Notes: generated by a model not told the origin, from the sequence alone. Positions 1-10,323 are shown, numbered from the stretch's first letter. The stretch is DNA of 53,168 nucleotides from Thiogranum sp. (GCA_022340245.1 JAJDOI010000079.1:1-53168), one strand, 5' to 3'. Numbers and translations: made by a program.

Positions 1-2
1 TG

Positions 3-236
3 CACCTCAGGAACGCACCGACCCGCCTGATGAAAGAGCTCGACTACGGCCGGCAATATCGCTATGCGCACGACGAGCCCGAGGGTTATGCCGCCGGGGA
101 GAATTATTTTCCTGATGAAATGAAAGCCGCGGCCTACTACCGGCCGGTCGACCGCGGGCTGGAGGCGCGCATCGCCGAAAAGCTCGCGCACCTGCGCGCA
201 CTGGATCAACAGGCCCGGCAGAAAAACCAGAAATAA
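3..236 (+). CDS. rarA: RarA (MgsA) replication-associated AAA+ ATPase, C-terminal end only
   Basis: The reading frame is open from the window edge and holds the last 77 residues of the protein. It begins [13 protein letters not shown] and continues through [19 protein letters not shown] and [10 protein letters not shown], the conserved C-terminal tetramerisation region of the RarA/MgsA/WRNIP1 family. These clamp-loader-like ATPases act at stalled replication forks. The ATPase core lies upstream of the window. Position directly before crcB and serS is the usual gammaproteobacterial order. An internal ATG at 30 is not the start, because homology extends upstream of it. Confidence 0.9.
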   Translation, partial: HLRNAPTRLMKELDYGRQYRYAHDEPEGYAAGENYFPDEMKAAAYYRPVDRGLEARIAEKLAHLRALDQQARQKNQK

Positions 237-274
237 ATGCGTGCCCGGCGACCTTCCGGTAACATGGCTTACCT

Positions 275-649
275 ATGAACCAGATAGTCGCAATCGCCAG
301 TGGGGGAGCTGTCGGCGCCGTGTTGCGTTACTGGGTGTCCAACTGGGTTTATGCGTTCAGCGGCAGGGGATTTCCTTACGGCACGCTGGCAGTCAACGTG
401 CTGGGAAGCCTGGTAATGGGTTTTCTCTTTGTCTGGCTGCTGGAGCGTTTATCCAATGACCTTGCTTTGCGCGCGTTTCTGCTGATTGGTCTGCTGGGCG
501 CCTTTACGACCTTCTCGACCTTTTCAGTCGAGACCCTGAATCTGATAGAGTCCGGCCAGCTTGCCAGAGCGCTGGCCAACGTCCTGCTCAGCGTGGTGTT
601 GTGCGTGGTGGCCGCCGCGCTTGGCGTATTGTTAGCGAGGCAGATATGA
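275..649 (+). CDS. crcB: Fluoride-specific ion channel CrcB (Fluc)
   Basis: This 124-residue protein is almost entirely hydrophobic, with four predicted membrane segments. It shows the Fluc signatures GGAVGAVLRYW near residue 10, GTLAVNVLGSLVMGF near 35-50 with the conserved Asn, and GAFTTFSTFSVE near 70-80 with the phenylalanine-box and TTFS region. Fluc proteins are dual-topology dimers in the inner membrane that let toxic fluoride leave the cell. The stop overlaps the start of the following DUF190 gene by four bases (ATGA), so the two are translationally coupled. I see no fluoride riboswitch in the 38 bases before the start. Confidence 0.93.
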   Translation: MNQIVAIASGGAVGAVLRYWVSNWVYAFSGRGFPYGTLAVNVLGSLVMGFLFVWLLERLSNDLALRAFLLIGLLGAFTTFSTFSVETLNLIESGQLARALANVLLSVVLCVVAAALGVLLARQI

Positions 650-951
650 ACCTGGAAACCGTTACCTTTGTGCGTATCTATCTGACCGAGGCGGACAAGT
701 CCCTGCAGGACCTGTTGCGTTGCCTGCACGACCAGGCCAAGGTGCGCGGTGTCACCGTGTTCCGCGCGGTCACCGGTTTCGGCCGCAGCGGCGTGGTGCA
801 CTCGTCGTCGCTGCTGGACCTGTCGCTCAATCTTCCGGTGGCAGTGGAGTTTTTCGACAGTCCGGAGCGTGTCGACGACATTTTGAAGCATCTGAAGGAC
901 AGGCTGGAGCCCGGGCATGTCGTCGTCTGGCAGGCACAGGTGAATTGTTAG
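646..951 (+). CDS. DUF190 family protein, CrcB-associated
   Basis: This 101-residue soluble protein starts at the ATG that overlaps the crcB stop. The sequence has the DUF190 (PF02641) pattern: a strand with RIYL, a helix, then VRGVTVFRAVTGFGRSG with a Gly-rich loop, and a C-terminal strand ending in a hydrophobic region. The fold is PII-like. DUF190 genes very often sit beside or are fused to crcB, so a regulatory or accessory role in fluoride resistance is inferred from the context only. A longer in-frame start at 601 lies inside crcB and is less likely. It is followed 30 bases later by serS. Confidence 0.85.
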   Translation: MNLETVTFVRIYLTEADKSLQDLLRCLHDQAKVRGVTVFRAVTGFGRSGVVHSSSLLDLSLNLPVAVEFFDSPERVDDILKHLKDRLEPGHVVVWQAQVNC

Positions 952-975
952 TTGCCTGTGGACGAAACTGGATAG

Positions 976-2259
<1,284 letters not shown>

Positions 2260-2300
2260 ATCAGGCGGGCGTTGCCGGCAACTGCCGGCCGAGGTTCAGT

Positions 2301-4124
2301 TCAGGCGCCCAGTTCGATCAGCGTTTCGTTTGGGTTGACGCTGTCGCCCTTGGCTACGTGGATGGCCTGGACGGTGCCGGTGACGGGTGCCTGGATCTCG
2401 GTTTCCATTTTCATCGCCTCGGTGACCAGCACGGGGTCGCCGGCCTTCACCTGGCTACCGACCTCGACCAGCACCTCGACAACAGTGCACGGCATCGAGG
2501 TGGTTACATCACCAGGCTTTGCGGCCTTGGATCGCCTGCTGCCGCTGACGGATGCCGCGGGTTTCTCTATGGCCTCGGTATTGTCCTCAAGCTCGGCGAG
2601 TGTTTCGATGAGTATTTCCTCGGGAACGCCGTCAACCGTCATATAGAAGGGGCGGTCACGCTGGGTGTGATGACCGGTGCCGGTGATCTGGATGTGGTAG
2701 GTCTCGCCGTGCAGGGTGACATTGAACTCGGTCGGTTTGGTGGAGTGGGCCATGCTCGTGGTGATCGGTTCCATAGGCTCGGGTACCAGCGTGCCACTGG
2801 CACGGTGCTCGAGGAAATCGCGCCCGAGGTCCGGGAACATGGCGTAGGTCAGCACATCTTCGTCGGTGTGTGCCAAGTGCGCGATCGCGTCACGCAGATC
2901 ATCCATCTCGTTTTTCAGCAGGTCCGCGGGACGGATGTCGATGGCGTCTTCATTGCCGATCGCCTGTTGCCGGACAATGCTGTTGACCCGGCCCGGCGCG
3001 CGCCCATAGCGGCCCTGCAGGTAGAGTTTTACCTCGTTGCTGATGGTTTTGTAGCGTTCGCCGGTGAGAACGTTGAGCACCGCCTGGGCACCGACGATCT
3101 GTGAGGTCGGGGTTACCAGCGGCGGGTAGCCGAGGTCTTCGCGAACCCGGGGGATTTCCAGCAGCACGTCCTCGATGCGGTTCAGCGCCCCCTGTTCGCG
3201 CAACTGGTTATACAGGTTGGATATCATGCCGCCCGGGACCTGGTATACCTGTACCCGGGTGTCGAGCCCGGTCATCTCGCTTTCGAACTGGTGGTATTTT
3301 TTGCGCACTTCCCTGAAGTGGAAGCCGATCGCCTGGAGTTTCTTCAGGTCCAGGCCGGTATCGTAGGCGGTGCCTGCGAGCGCGGCGACCATACTCTCGG
3401 TGGGGGGGTGCGAGGCGCCGCCGGAAAACGCCGAGATTGCCGTGTCGATATGCAGGCAGCCGTTTTCGATGGCTTTCAGCTGGCACATTTCTGCTGTGCC
3501 CGCGGTGGCGTGACAGTGCAGGTGTATGGGGACATCGACGGCCTTGACCAGTTCGCTGATCAGGTCCGCTGTGACCGTGGGGATCAACAGACCGGCCATG
3601 TCCTTGAGCGCGATACTGTCGCAGCCCATGTCCACCATCTTTTTCGCCATGGTCACGAACTGTTCGATGCCGTGCACCGGGCTGGTGGTGTAACAGATGG
3701 TTCCCTGGGCATGCTTGCCGGCCTTCTTTACCGCGCCGATGGCGGTTTCGAGATTGCGCAAATCATTCAGAGCGTCGAAGATGCGAAACACGTCGATGCC
3801 GTTGTCGGCGGACTTGCGCACGAAAGCGCGCACCACGTCATCCGAGTAATGGCGATAGCCCAGCAGGTTCTGGCCGCGCAGCAGCATCTGCAGGCGCGTG
3901 TTGGGCAGAGCGGCGCGCAGCTTGCGCAGGCGTTCCCAGGGATCTTCCTTAAGGTAACGCAGACAGGCATCGAAGGTGGCGCCGCCCCAGACTTCCAGCG
4001 ACCAGTAGCCGATGTCGTCGAGCTGTTTGCAGGCGGGCAACATGTCATCGGTGCGCATGCGGGTGGCGATCAGCGACTGGTGCGCATCGCGCAGAATGAC
4101 GTCTGTGATCTCAACCTTGGGCAT
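2301..4124 (-). CDS. pycB: Pyruvate carboxylase subunit B (carboxyltransferase plus biotin carrier)
   Basis: This 607-residue protein starts at an ATG preceded by AAGGCGGA. The N-terminal carboxyltransferase TIM barrel has the DAHQSLIATR motif near residue 13 and HLHCHATAG near 200, containing metal ligands. The PYC-OADA conserved domain follows to about residue 460. After an acidic linker, a biotin carboxyl carrier domain ends the protein, with the biotinyl lysine in EAMKMET (about K572). This architecture is shared by oxaloacetate decarboxylase alpha. No oadB or oadG genes are present, and a separate biotin carboxylase lies just upstream, so a two-subunit anaplerotic pyruvate carboxylase, as in Pseudomonas, is the better call. 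Confidence 0.9.
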   Translation of the reverse strand: MPKVEITDVILRDAHQSLIATRMRTDDMLPACKQLDDIGYWSLEVWGGATFDACLRYLKEDPWERLRKLRAALPNTRLQMLLRGQNLLGYRHYSDDVVRAFVRKSADNGIDVFRIFDALNDLRNLETAIGAVKKAGKHAQGTICYTTSPVHGIEQFVTMAKKMVDMGCDSIALKDMAGLLIPTVTADLISELVKAVDVPIHLHCHATAGTAEMCQLKAIENGCLHIDTAISAFSGGASHPPTESMVAALAGTAYDTGLDLKKLQAIGFHFREVRKKYHQFESEMTGLDTRVQVYQVPGGMISNLYNQLREQGALNRIEDVLLEIPRVREDLGYPPLVTPTSQIVGAQAVLNVLTGERYKTISNEVKLYLQGRYGRAPGRVNSIVRQQAIGNEDAIDIRPADLLKNEMDDLRDAIAHLAHTDEDVLTYAMFPDLGRDFLEHRASGTLVPEPMEPITTSMAHSTKPTEFNVTLHGETYHIQITGTGHHTQRDRPFYMTVDGVPEEILIETLAELEDNTEAIEKPAASVSGSRRSKAAKPGDVTTSMPCTVVEVLVEVGSQVKAGDPVLVTEAMKMETEIQAPVTGTVQAIHVAKGDSVNPNETLIELGA

Positions 4125-4147
4125 ACCGAATCCGCCTTTTTTGTTAA

Positions 4148-5566
4148 TCAGTAACCGGCATGCGCCGCCACCGCGGCGGCGATGACAGCAGCCAGCTCGC
4201 GCGTCGGCCGGCTGGTCCTATAATTGACCAGTTGCGGGTGGTCTTCAACAAAACCTGTATCGAACTGGTGGGATCTGAATTCCTCTACCTTGAGCACCTC
4301 AAGGTAGTAGGGGATCGTGGTTTTGACGCCATATACGCCGGTGTCCTGCAGCGCCCGGCTGGCACGCTTCAACAGGTCCTCCCAGTGCAGCGCCCAGACG
4401 GTGATTTTCGCGCACATGGAATCGTAATAGGGGGGGATGGTGTAGCCGGTGTAAATGGCCGCGTCGGTGCGCACGCCCGGACCGCCCGGGGCAAAATAGC
4501 GGGTGATCCGCCCGAAGCTCGGCAGGAAACCGTTTTTCGGGTCTTCGGCGTTGATGCGAAACTGCATGGCAAAACCGCGCCGCTGAATCTCCGCCTGGGT
4601 GAACGACAGCGGCAGGCCTTCGGCGATGCGGATCTGTTCCAGGACAATATCGATGCCGGTGATGCTTTCGGTGACGGTGTGCTCCACCTGCAGGCGGGTA
4701 TTCATTTCCATAAAGTAGAAACTGCCGTCCGTGTCCATCAGGAACTCCACTGTGCCGGCATTCTGGTAACCGACCGCCTGCGCCGCGCGTATGGCATAGT
4801 CGCCGATCATTTCACGCTGGCTGTCGTCGAGTTGTGGCGAAGGCGCGATTTCGATCAGCTTCTGGTGGCGCCGTTGGATCGAACAGTCGCGCTCGAACAG
4901 GTGTACCACGTTGCCCAATTCGTCGGCGAGAATCTGGACCTCGATATGCCGTGGCCGGTCGATACACTTTTCGACAAAGATTTCCGCGCTGCCGAAGGCT
5001 TTCCTGGCTTCCGACAATACGCGTTCGTAGTTGCGGTTCAGCTCGGCTTCGCTGTCGCAGCGGCGGATGCCCCGGCCGCCGCCGCCGGAGGTGGCCTTGA
5101 GCATGACCGGATAGCCGATGTTGGCAGCCAGCGTGCGCGCTTCGGCGAGACTGCCGAGGTTGGAGTCGCTGCCCGGAACGACGGGGACCCCCGCGGCCTG
5201 CATGCTGCGGCGGGCCTCGATCTTGTTGCCCATGCTGCGGATGACGCCGGCATCGGGGCCGATGAACTTGACACCCCGACGGGCGCAGATATAAGCCAGT
5301 TCGGGGTTCTCGGACAGGAAGCCGTAGCCGGGGTGCAGCGCATCGCACCCGGTTGCCACGGCCAGGTTGACGATGCGGTGAGCGTTCAGATAACCGGCCA
5401 TCGGATCGGGACCGATGTTGTAGGCCTCGCTGGCTTTCTTGACGTGCAGAGAATGGCGGTCGGCGTCGCTGTAGATGGCGACCGATTCGATGCCTGCTTC
5501 CTGGCAGGCGCGGACGATGCGAACCGCGATTTCTCCGCGGTTGGCGATAAGAATCTTCTTGAACAC
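4148..5566 (-). CDS. pycA: Pyruvate carboxylase subunit A (biotin carboxylase)
   Basis: This 472-residue ATP-grasp enzyme starts at a GTG as MFKKILIANRGEIAVRI, the classic biotin carboxylase N-terminus. The Gly-rich ATP loop KATSGGGGRGIR lies near residues 158-169, and the metal/ATP motifs FMEMNTRLQVEH near 286-297 with TGIDIV after it. It carboxylates biotin on subunit B with bicarbonate and ATP. It could be mistaken for AccC, but accB is absent and the partner 23 bases downstream is pycB. Upstream on the same strand is a candidate sigma-70 promoter in the region shared with yceD. Confidence 0.9.
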   Translation of the reverse strand: MFKKILIANRGEIAVRIVRACQEAGIESVAIYSDADRHSLHVKKASEAYNIGPDPMAGYLNAHRIVNLAVATGCDALHPGYGFLSENPELAYICARRGVKFIGPDAGVIRSMGNKIEARRSMQAAGVPVVPGSDSNLGSLAEARTLAANIGYPVMLKATSGGGGRGIRRCDSEAELNRNYERVLSEARKAFGSAEIFVEKCIDRPRHIEVQILADELGNVVHLFERDCSIQRRHQKLIEIAPSPQLDDSQREMIGDYAIRAAQAVGYQNAGTVEFLMDTDGSFYFMEMNTRLQVEHTVTESITGIDIVLEQIRIAEGLPLSFTQAEIQRRGFAMQFRINAEDPKNGFLPSFGRITRYFAPGGPGVRTDAAIYTGYTIPPYYDSMCAKITVWALHWEDLLKRASRALQDTGVYGVKTTIPYYLEVLKVEEFRSHQFDTGFVEDHPQLVNYRTSRPTRELAAVIAAAVAAHAGY

Positions 5567-5636
5567 GTGTCGCCCGTCCCCATGCGCCGGAGAATATCCG
5601 GGGTCCTATCCGGATTCGATCACAAAAGAGCTTGTT

Positions 5637-5665
5637 TTTCTACGCAAATCCTCAGATTGTGTCAA
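5637..5665 (-). promoter_or_regulatory. Candidate sigma-70 promoter for pycAB
   Basis: Reading the minus strand, a TTGACA at 5665-5660 is followed after 17 bases by TAGAAA at 5642-5637, about 70 bases upstream of the pycA GTG. The -35 matches consensus fully and the -10 matches at four of six positions. It sits back to back with the yceD promoter in the 193-base divergent region. Confidence 0.5.
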
Positions 5666-5720
5666 CTGTTCCGGAATTTGGACGATGGCCCTAAGATCCC
5701 CATTTTTCAGCATGTTAGCT

Positions 5721-5750
5721 TTGACACTCCGGCCGGTTTGGGAGTATTAT
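5721..5750 (+). promoter_or_regulatory. Strong sigma-70 promoter abutting the yceD start codon
   Basis: A consensus TTGACA at 5721-5726 is followed after 18 bases by TATTAT at 5745-5750. The expected transcription start is near 5757, only about three bases before the yceD ATG at 5760. The messenger would be leaderless or nearly so. Confidence 0.65.
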
Positions 5751-5759
5751 CCCGCGCTT

Positions 5760-6257
5760 ATGTTGGATCGTCTGCCGGAAAGCATCGAGCCCGTCGGTCT
5801 TGCCGACGCCGGGCGTTCCTTTCGCGGCGAAATCGCAGTCAGTGCTTTCGAGCGCTTGCGGTCCCAGTTGTCGGATAGCGATGGCACCCTGCAGGTACGC
5901 CTGGAGTTCAGGCGGGACGAACGACACCTGCGGGTGTTGAAGGGAACCATCGACGGCGAGATCAGGCTGGTGTGCCAGCGCTGTTTGCAGGCGCTGGTCT
6001 GTCCGCTGCAGCTGGCGTTCAGCCTGGGCATCGTGGCGAACGAAGCGGACATGGACCGGCTTCCGCAAGGTTATGAACCCTTGCTGGCGACCGGGCAGCC
6101 GCTGAAAACGGCTGAAGTGCTCGAAGACGAGGTGTTGCTGGTAATTCCGGCAGTGCCCATGCACAACGGCGAACAGCGTTGTGACTCGGGTTACCGAAAC
6201 CAGCCGGTAGCGGAAAAAGACAATCCGTTTTCCATTTTGGAAAAACTGAAAACCTAG
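5760..6257 (+). CDS. yceD: YceD family protein (DUF177), 23S rRNA accumulation protein
   Basis: This 165-residue protein begins [15 protein letters not shown]. It contains the DUF177 core [19 protein letters not shown] with its paired cysteines near residues 80-83, LPQGYEPL, an acidic segment [16 protein letters not shown], and ends [11 protein letters not shown], all typical of YceD. YceD acts in 23S rRNA accumulation and is cotranscribed with rpmF, as here (25-base gap). The frame is open farther upstream to 5475, but homology and the promoter place the start at 5760. There is no room for a Shine-Dalgarno sequence if transcription starts where the promoter predicts. Confidence 0.88.
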   Translation: MLDRLPESIEPVGLADAGRSFRGEIAVSAFERLRSQLSDSDGTLQVRLEFRRDERHLRVLKGTIDGEIRLVCQRCLQALVCPLQLAFSLGIVANEADMDRLPQGYEPLLATGQPLKTAEVLEDEVLLVIPAVPMHNGEQRCDSGYRNQPVAEKDNPFSILEKLKT

Positions 6258-6282
6258 GCATATAGTTGTAGGAGATATTGTA

Positions 6283-6462
6283 ATGGCGGTCCAGAAAAGT
6301 CGGAAAACTCCTTCGAGGCGGGGAATGCGGCGTTCGCACGACGCGTTGAAAACCTCGACCCTGTCTGTGGAGCAGACCACCGGTGAGACCCACCTTCGTC
6401 ATCATATCAGTGCCGACGGCTACTACCGCGGCCGCAAGGTCATCAGCAAGGACCTTGACTGA
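6283..6462 (+). CDS. rpmF: 50S ribosomal protein L32
   Basis: This 59-residue basic protein starts [20 protein letters not shown] and ends [14 protein letters not shown], matching bacterial L32 along its whole length. AGGAG lies eight bases before the ATG. It is the zinc-free form: there are no Cys pairs. It follows yceD in the usual order, and a strong intrinsic terminator comes after it at 6504-6546. It joins the large ribosomal subunit near the peptidyl transferase region. Confidence 0.97.
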   Translation: MAVQKSRKTPSRRGMRRSHDALKTSTLSVEQTTGETHLRHHISADGYYRGRKVISKDLD

Positions 6463-6503
6463 CCCGCTTTGCAGTCGTTCGATTCTGGTTGCCCGGTACT
6501 CAG

Positions 6504-6546
6504 CACGCTGCTTCACAGAATACGTGAAGCAGCGTGTGTTTTTATT
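6504..6546 (+). terminator. Intrinsic terminator after rpmF, abutting plsX
   Basis: A perfect 13-bp stem pairs CACGCTGCTTCAC at 6504-6516 with GTGAAGCAGCGTG at 6524-6536 around a seven-base loop. A T-rich tract (TGTTTTTATT) follows immediately at 6537-6546. This is a textbook Rho-independent terminator. The T-tract ends two bases before the likely plsX GTG at 6549, so it either separates yceD-rpmF from the fab genes or works as an attenuator for plsX. Confidence 0.85.
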
Positions 6547-6548
6547 GC

Positions 6549-7577
6549 GTGACTGAAGTGCTGACCATAGCTTTGGATGTGATGGGCGGTGACCATGGCG
6601 CGGATGTGGTGCTGCCGGCGGCGTTGCGTTTTCTGAAAAGGCGCAACGACTTTAACCTGCTTCTGGTCGGTGACCGGCAAGTCATTGAGACGGGGCTGGC
6701 GTCGCTCGGCGCGAGCGGCAATCCGCACCTCGAGATCCAGCACGCATCCCAGACAGTGGAAATGGATGAGTTGCCGTCGCACGCGCTGCGCTTCAAAAAG
6801 GACTCGTCCATGCGTATCGCCATCGACATGGTCAAGGCGGGCAAGGCCCAGGCCTGCGTCAGCGCCGGTAACACCGGTGCGCTGATGGCGACCGCCAGAT
6901 TCGTGCTGAAAACGCTGCCGGGCATCGACAGGCCGGCCATTTGTACCTCGTTGCCGACGATAACGGGGCACACCTGGGTGCTCGACCTGGGGGCCAATAT
7001 CGACAGCTCGCCGAAACATCTTTTTCAGTTCGGTCTGATGGGCTCGGTGCTGGCCAGTGCCGTCGATGGCAATGCGAATCCCCGCGTCGGTTTGCTGAAC
7101 ATCGGCGAAGAGGAAATCAAGGGCAGCGAAACAATCAGGGAAGCGGCCAGCCTGCTTTCCGCGAGCCAGATGAATTACGTCGGTTTCGTCGAGGGCGATG
7201 ATATCTACAGCGGCAAGGCCGACGTGGTGGCATGCGACGGCTTCATAGGCAACATCGCACTAAAGAGCAGCGAAGGTGTGGCCAAAATGATTGCCCACTT
7301 CATCAAACGCGAATTCACCCGTAACATTCTTACCCGAATGGTGGCGTTGCTGGCTATGCCGGTGCTCAAGGCGTTCAGAAAGCAGATTGATCCGCGCCGC
7401 TATAATGGCGCCAGTCTTCTGGGTTTGCGTGGCTCGGTTATCAAGAGCCACGGCGGTGCGGATGTCCTGGCCTTCAGCCACGCCATTGAGGTGGCGGCGG
7501 TGGTGGTCGAACAGAATGTCCCCGAGCTGATCAGCTCGCAAATGCAGTCGGCGATGGTCGAGAGGAAGGTGGTTTGA
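6549..7577 (+). CDS. plsX: Phosphate acyltransferase PlsX
   Basis: PlsX converts acyl-ACP to acyl-phosphate for phosphatidic acid synthesis. The protein (about 342 residues) shows [13 protein letters not shown] at the N-terminus, [13 protein letters not shown] near residue 100, LDLGANID near 145, [16 protein letters not shown] near 178, [10 protein letters not shown] near 225 and [18 protein letters not shown] near 285-303. I chose the GTG at 6549 ([13 protein letters not shown]). An ATG at 6534 lies inside the terminator stem, and a second in-frame GTG at 6558 is possible. No Shine-Dalgarno is visible before any of them. It overlaps fabH by four bases. Confidence 0.93.
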   Translation: MTEVLTIALDVMGGDHGADVVLPAALRFLKRRNDFNLLLVGDRQVIETGLASLGASGNPHLEIQHASQTVEMDELPSHALRFKKDSSMRIAIDMVKAGKAQACVSAGNTGALMATARFVLKTLPGIDRPAICTSLPTITGHTWVLDLGANIDSSPKHLFQFGLMGSVLASAVDGNANPRVGLLNIGEEEIKGSETIREAASLLSASQMNYVGFVEGDDIYSGKADVVACDGFIGNIALKSSEGVAKMIAHFIKREFTRNILTRMVALLAMPVLKAFRKQIDPRRYNGASLLGLRGSVIKSHGGADVLAFSHAIEVAAVVVEQNVPELISSQMQSAMVERKVV

Positions 7578-8542
7578 TTTACTCGCGCATAACAGGCACC
7601 GGTGGCTACCTTCCGGATAAGGTGCTCACCAATCACGACCTGGAGAAAATGGTCGATACCAGCGACGAGTGGATTCGCGAACGTACCGGTATCAGCAAGC
7701 GGCATATCGCGGCAGACGGGCAGAACACCGTCGACCTGGCCGAGCAGGCATCGCGCCGCGCGCTTGAGGCCGCGGGGCGCGATGCCCAGGACATCGACCT
7801 GATCATAGTCGCCACGACCACGCCGGATCGCGTCTTTCCGAGCACCGCCTGCCTGCTGCAAAAGCGCCTGGATCGGCACGGCTGCGCGGCGTTCGACATC
7901 CAGGCCGTGTGCACCGGCTTCGTCTATGCGCTGGGCGTTGCTGACAAGTTTGTCCGCACCGGCAGCGCCACGTGCGCGCTGGTGGTGGGTGCGGAAACCC
8001 TGTCCAGGGTGTTGAACTGGAAGGACCGCAGCACCTGCGTCCTGTTCGGGGACGGCGCGGGTGCGGTAGTGCTGGAGGCCAGCGACGAACCTGGCATACT
8101 TTCGACCCACCTGCACGCCGACGGCGCCTACGAGCACCTGTTGTCGGTGCCGGGTGGTGTCAGTCAGGGCTACGACAGTTTCAAAGACGGTAACGGCTAC
8201 GTGACCATGAAGGGCAATGAGGTCTTCAAGGTCGCGGTAAACACCCTGGGGCGCATCGTCGACGAGACCCTCGAAGCCAACACGCTCGACAAGAGCGATA
8301 TCGACTGGCTTATTCCGCATCAGGCCAATATTCGCATCATCCAGGCGACGGCGAAGAAATTGAAAATGTCGATGGACCAGGTGGTCGTCACCGTTGACGA
8401 CCACGGCAACACCTCGAGTGCCTCGGTACCGCTGGCGCTGGATGTCGCGGTGCGTGACGGACGCATCAAGCGTGGTGAAATGCTTCTGATGGAGGCCTTC
8501 GGTGGCGGTTTCACCTGGGGCTCTGTTCTGCTCAAATTCTGA
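7574..8542 (+). CDS. fabH: Beta-ketoacyl-ACP synthase III
   Basis: FabH starts fatty acid synthesis by condensing acetyl-CoA with malonyl-ACP. The 322-residue protein has the catalytic triad in family context: Cys113 in QAVCTGF, His249 in PHQANIRI and Asn279 in DDHGNTSSA. It begins [20 protein letters not shown]. The start is a TTG whose last bases overlap the plsX stop (TTGA), and GAGGAAGG sits just upstream, inside the end of plsX. That supports the rare start codon and translational coupling. Confidence 0.95.
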   Translation: MIYSRITGTGGYLPDKVLTNHDLEKMVDTSDEWIRERTGISKRHIAADGQNTVDLAEQASRRALEAAGRDAQDIDLIIVATTTPDRVFPSTACLLQKRLDRHGCAAFDIQAVCTGFVYALGVADKFVRTGSATCALVVGAETLSRVLNWKDRSTCVLFGDGAGAVVLEASDEPGILSTHLHADGAYEHLLSVPGGVSQGYDSFKDGNGYVTMKGNEVFKVAVNTLGRIVDETLEANTLDKSDIDWLIPHQANIRIIQATAKKLKMSMDQVVVTVDDHGNTSSASVPLALDVAVRDGRIKRGEMLLMEAFGGGFTWGSVLLKF

Positions 8543-8572
8543 ACCGATCGTTTTTCTGAACCTTTAAATCGG

Positions 8573-9526
8573 GTGAACATGCAAATGCAATGTGCCGACC
8601 TCGCCATGGTTTTTCCTGGTCAGGGATCGCAGTCAGTGGGAATGCTTGCGCCACTGGCCGAGGCGTTCCCGGTAGTGACAGAGACATTCGCGCAGGCCTC
8701 CGGGGTGCTCGGCTATGATCTATGGGCGCGCGTCCAGGATGGCCCCGCGGAGTTGCTGAACCAGACAGCCTGTACGCAGCCGGCGATGCTTGCCGCCGGT
8801 GTCGCAACCTGGCGCTGCTGGCAAATGAAATCCGCCGGCCTGCCCGCCGTGATGGCCGGCCACAGCCTGGGCGAATACACGGCGCTGGTGTGTGCCGGCG
8901 CCATCGATTTCGAGGACGCGGTGGCGCTGGTCGAAAAGCGCGGCAACTTCATGCAGCGCGCGGTGCCCGAGGGCAGTGGCGCCATGGCGGCGTTACTCGG
9001 TCTGGATGCCGAGCAGGTAGAGTCCATCTGCAGCGAGGCGGCCCACGGCCAGGTTGTCAGCGCGGTGAATTTCAACTCGCCGGGACAGGTTGTTATCGCC
9101 GGGCAGGTCGATGCCGTCGAGCGGGCCATGGTACTGGCGAAAGCCGCCGGCGCCAAGCGCGCCCTGCGCCTGCCCGTATCAGTACCCTCGCATTGTGCGT
9201 TGATGAAACCGGCGGCCGACGCGCTTGCCGCCGAGCTTGCGGCTACGACGGTCCGTGTCCCGGAGGTTGCGGTAATGCACAACGTCGACGCCGGCATCAA
9301 GGACAATGCCGACGCCATCCGCGAGGCCCTGGCCGCGCAGCTCTATCAACCGGTGCGCTGGGTGGAGACGGTGCGTGCCATGCACGCGGTCGGCATCAAC
9401 AGGATTATCGAAATGGGGCCGGGAAAAGTGCTTGCCGGCCTGAATAAACGTATCGAAAAATCGTTGTCGGCGATCGCCATACAAACGCCTGCCGACCTGG
9501 AGCAGGCGCTGGCTGAAACGGCATGA
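8573..9526 (+). CDS. fabD: Malonyl-CoA:ACP transacylase
   Basis: FabD loads malonate onto ACP. The protein (317 residues from the GTG at 8573) has the oxyanion-hole motif FPGQGSQ near residues 14-20, the nucleophile Ser98 in GHSLGEY, the substrate Arg region near 123 and the histidine in VPSHCALM near 205. The in-frame ATG codons at 8579 and 8585 are alternative starts that would shorten it by two or four residues. It lies 30 bases after fabH, and its stop falls within the upstream extension of fabG. Confidence 0.95.
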   Translation: MNMQMQCADLAMVFPGQGSQSVGMLAPLAEAFPVVTETFAQASGVLGYDLWARVQDGPAELLNQTACTQPAMLAAGVATWRCWQMKSAGLPAVMAGHSLGEYTALVCAGAIDFEDAVALVEKRGNFMQRAVPEGSGAMAALLGLDAEQVESICSEAAHGQVVSAVNFNSPGQVVIAGQVDAVERAMVLAKAAGAKRALRLPVSVPSHCALMKPAADALAAELAATTVRVPEVAVMHNVDAGIKDNADAIREALAAQLYQPVRWVETVRAMHAVGINRIIEMGPGKVLAGLNKRIEKSLSAIAIQTPADLEQALAETA

Positions 9527-9543
9527 GCGAGGAGAACGTTGCA

Positions 9544-10287
9544 ATGACGCTGAGAGAGGAGATCGCGCTGGTGACAGGCGCCAGCCGGGGCATCGGTCAG
9601 GCAATCGCACGCAGGGTCGGCGCGCTGGGTGCGTGTACTGTCGGCACTGCGACCACGGAGCAGGGAGCCGCGGCCATACAGGCCGATTTCGATAGCAACA
9701 ATGTCGATGGCCTGGGGCTGTGTCTGAACGTGACCGATCCGGAATCCGTCGACGCCGCGATGAAGCGTATCCAGGAGCGCTTTGGCGCGCCCAGCGTGCT
9801 CGTCAACAACGCCGGCATTACCCGCGACAACCTGCTCATGCGCATGAAAGACGACGAGTGGCAGAGCGTTATCGACACCAACCTGACATCGGTATTCCGG
9901 TTGAGCAAGGCCTGTTTGCGGGGCATGATGAAAGCCAGGCGCGGACGTATTGTCAATATCGCCTCGGTGGTCGGTTCCACCGGCAACCCCGGACAGACCA
10001 ATTATTCGGCGGCCAAGGCCGGGATACTGGGGTTCACCAGGTCACTGGCGCGTGAAGTCGGATCGCGCGGCATCACCGTGAATGCGGTTGCTCCGGGGTT
10101 TATCGATACCGACATGACCCGCGAACTGCCGCAAGCGCAACGTGAGGCGTTAATCGCGCAAGTGCCGCTCGGCTGTCTGGGCGCAGTGGACGATATTGCC
10201 AATGCAGTGGCATTCCTGGCTTCCAGCCAGGCTGCGTACATTACCGGCGAAACCCTGCATGTGAATGGCGGTATGCACATGGCATAG
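9544..10287 (+). CDS. fabG: 3-oxoacyl-ACP reductase
   Basis: FabG is the NADPH-dependent reductase of the elongation cycle. This short-chain dehydrogenase of 247 residues has TGASRGIG at 11-18, NNAGITRD near 85, the catalytic Ser in NIASVVGSTG and the Tyr-x-x-x-Lys motif in NYSAAKAG, then PGFIDTDMT. An ATG at 9523 overlapping the fabD stop would add seven residues. I prefer 9544 because GAGGAG lies nine bases before it and the N-terminus then matches the family length. Confidence 0.95.
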   Translation: MTLREEIALVTGASRGIGQAIARRVGALGACTVGTATTEQGAAAIQADFDSNNVDGLGLCLNVTDPESVDAAMKRIQERFGAPSVLVNNAGITRDNLLMRMKDDEWQSVIDTNLTSVFRLSKACLRGMMKARRGRIVNIASVVGSTGNPGQTNYSAAKAGILGFTRSLAREVGSRGITVNAVAPGFIDTDMTRELPQAQREALIAQVPLGCLGAVDDIANAVAFLASSQAAYITGETLHVNGGMHMA

Positions 10288-10323
10288 TAAGATTGTTGAT
10301 AAACAACGTCTTATAGGACTATG

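Noticed and set aside
237-274. Fluoride riboswitch before crcB
   Set aside because: The gap is only 38 bases and lacks the conserved riboswitch core; I could not build the pseudoknot.
2272-2290. Bidirectional terminator between serS and pycB
   Set aside because: Only a six-base GCCGGC self-pairing stem is present, without T-tracts on either strand.
2301-5566. Oxaloacetate decarboxylase sodium pump
   Set aside because: The alpha-like subunit fits, but no beta or gamma membrane subunits are present and a biotin carboxylase is paired with it.
4160-5878. Long plus-strand open frame (572 codons) opposite pycA
   Set aside because: It mirrors a well-supported biotin carboxylase, has no recognisable protein motif, and such antisense frames are expected in GC-rich genes.
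6534-6548. ATG at 6534 as plsX start
   Set aside because: It lies inside the terminator stem and adds non-conserved residues (MCFYC) before the conserved N-terminus.
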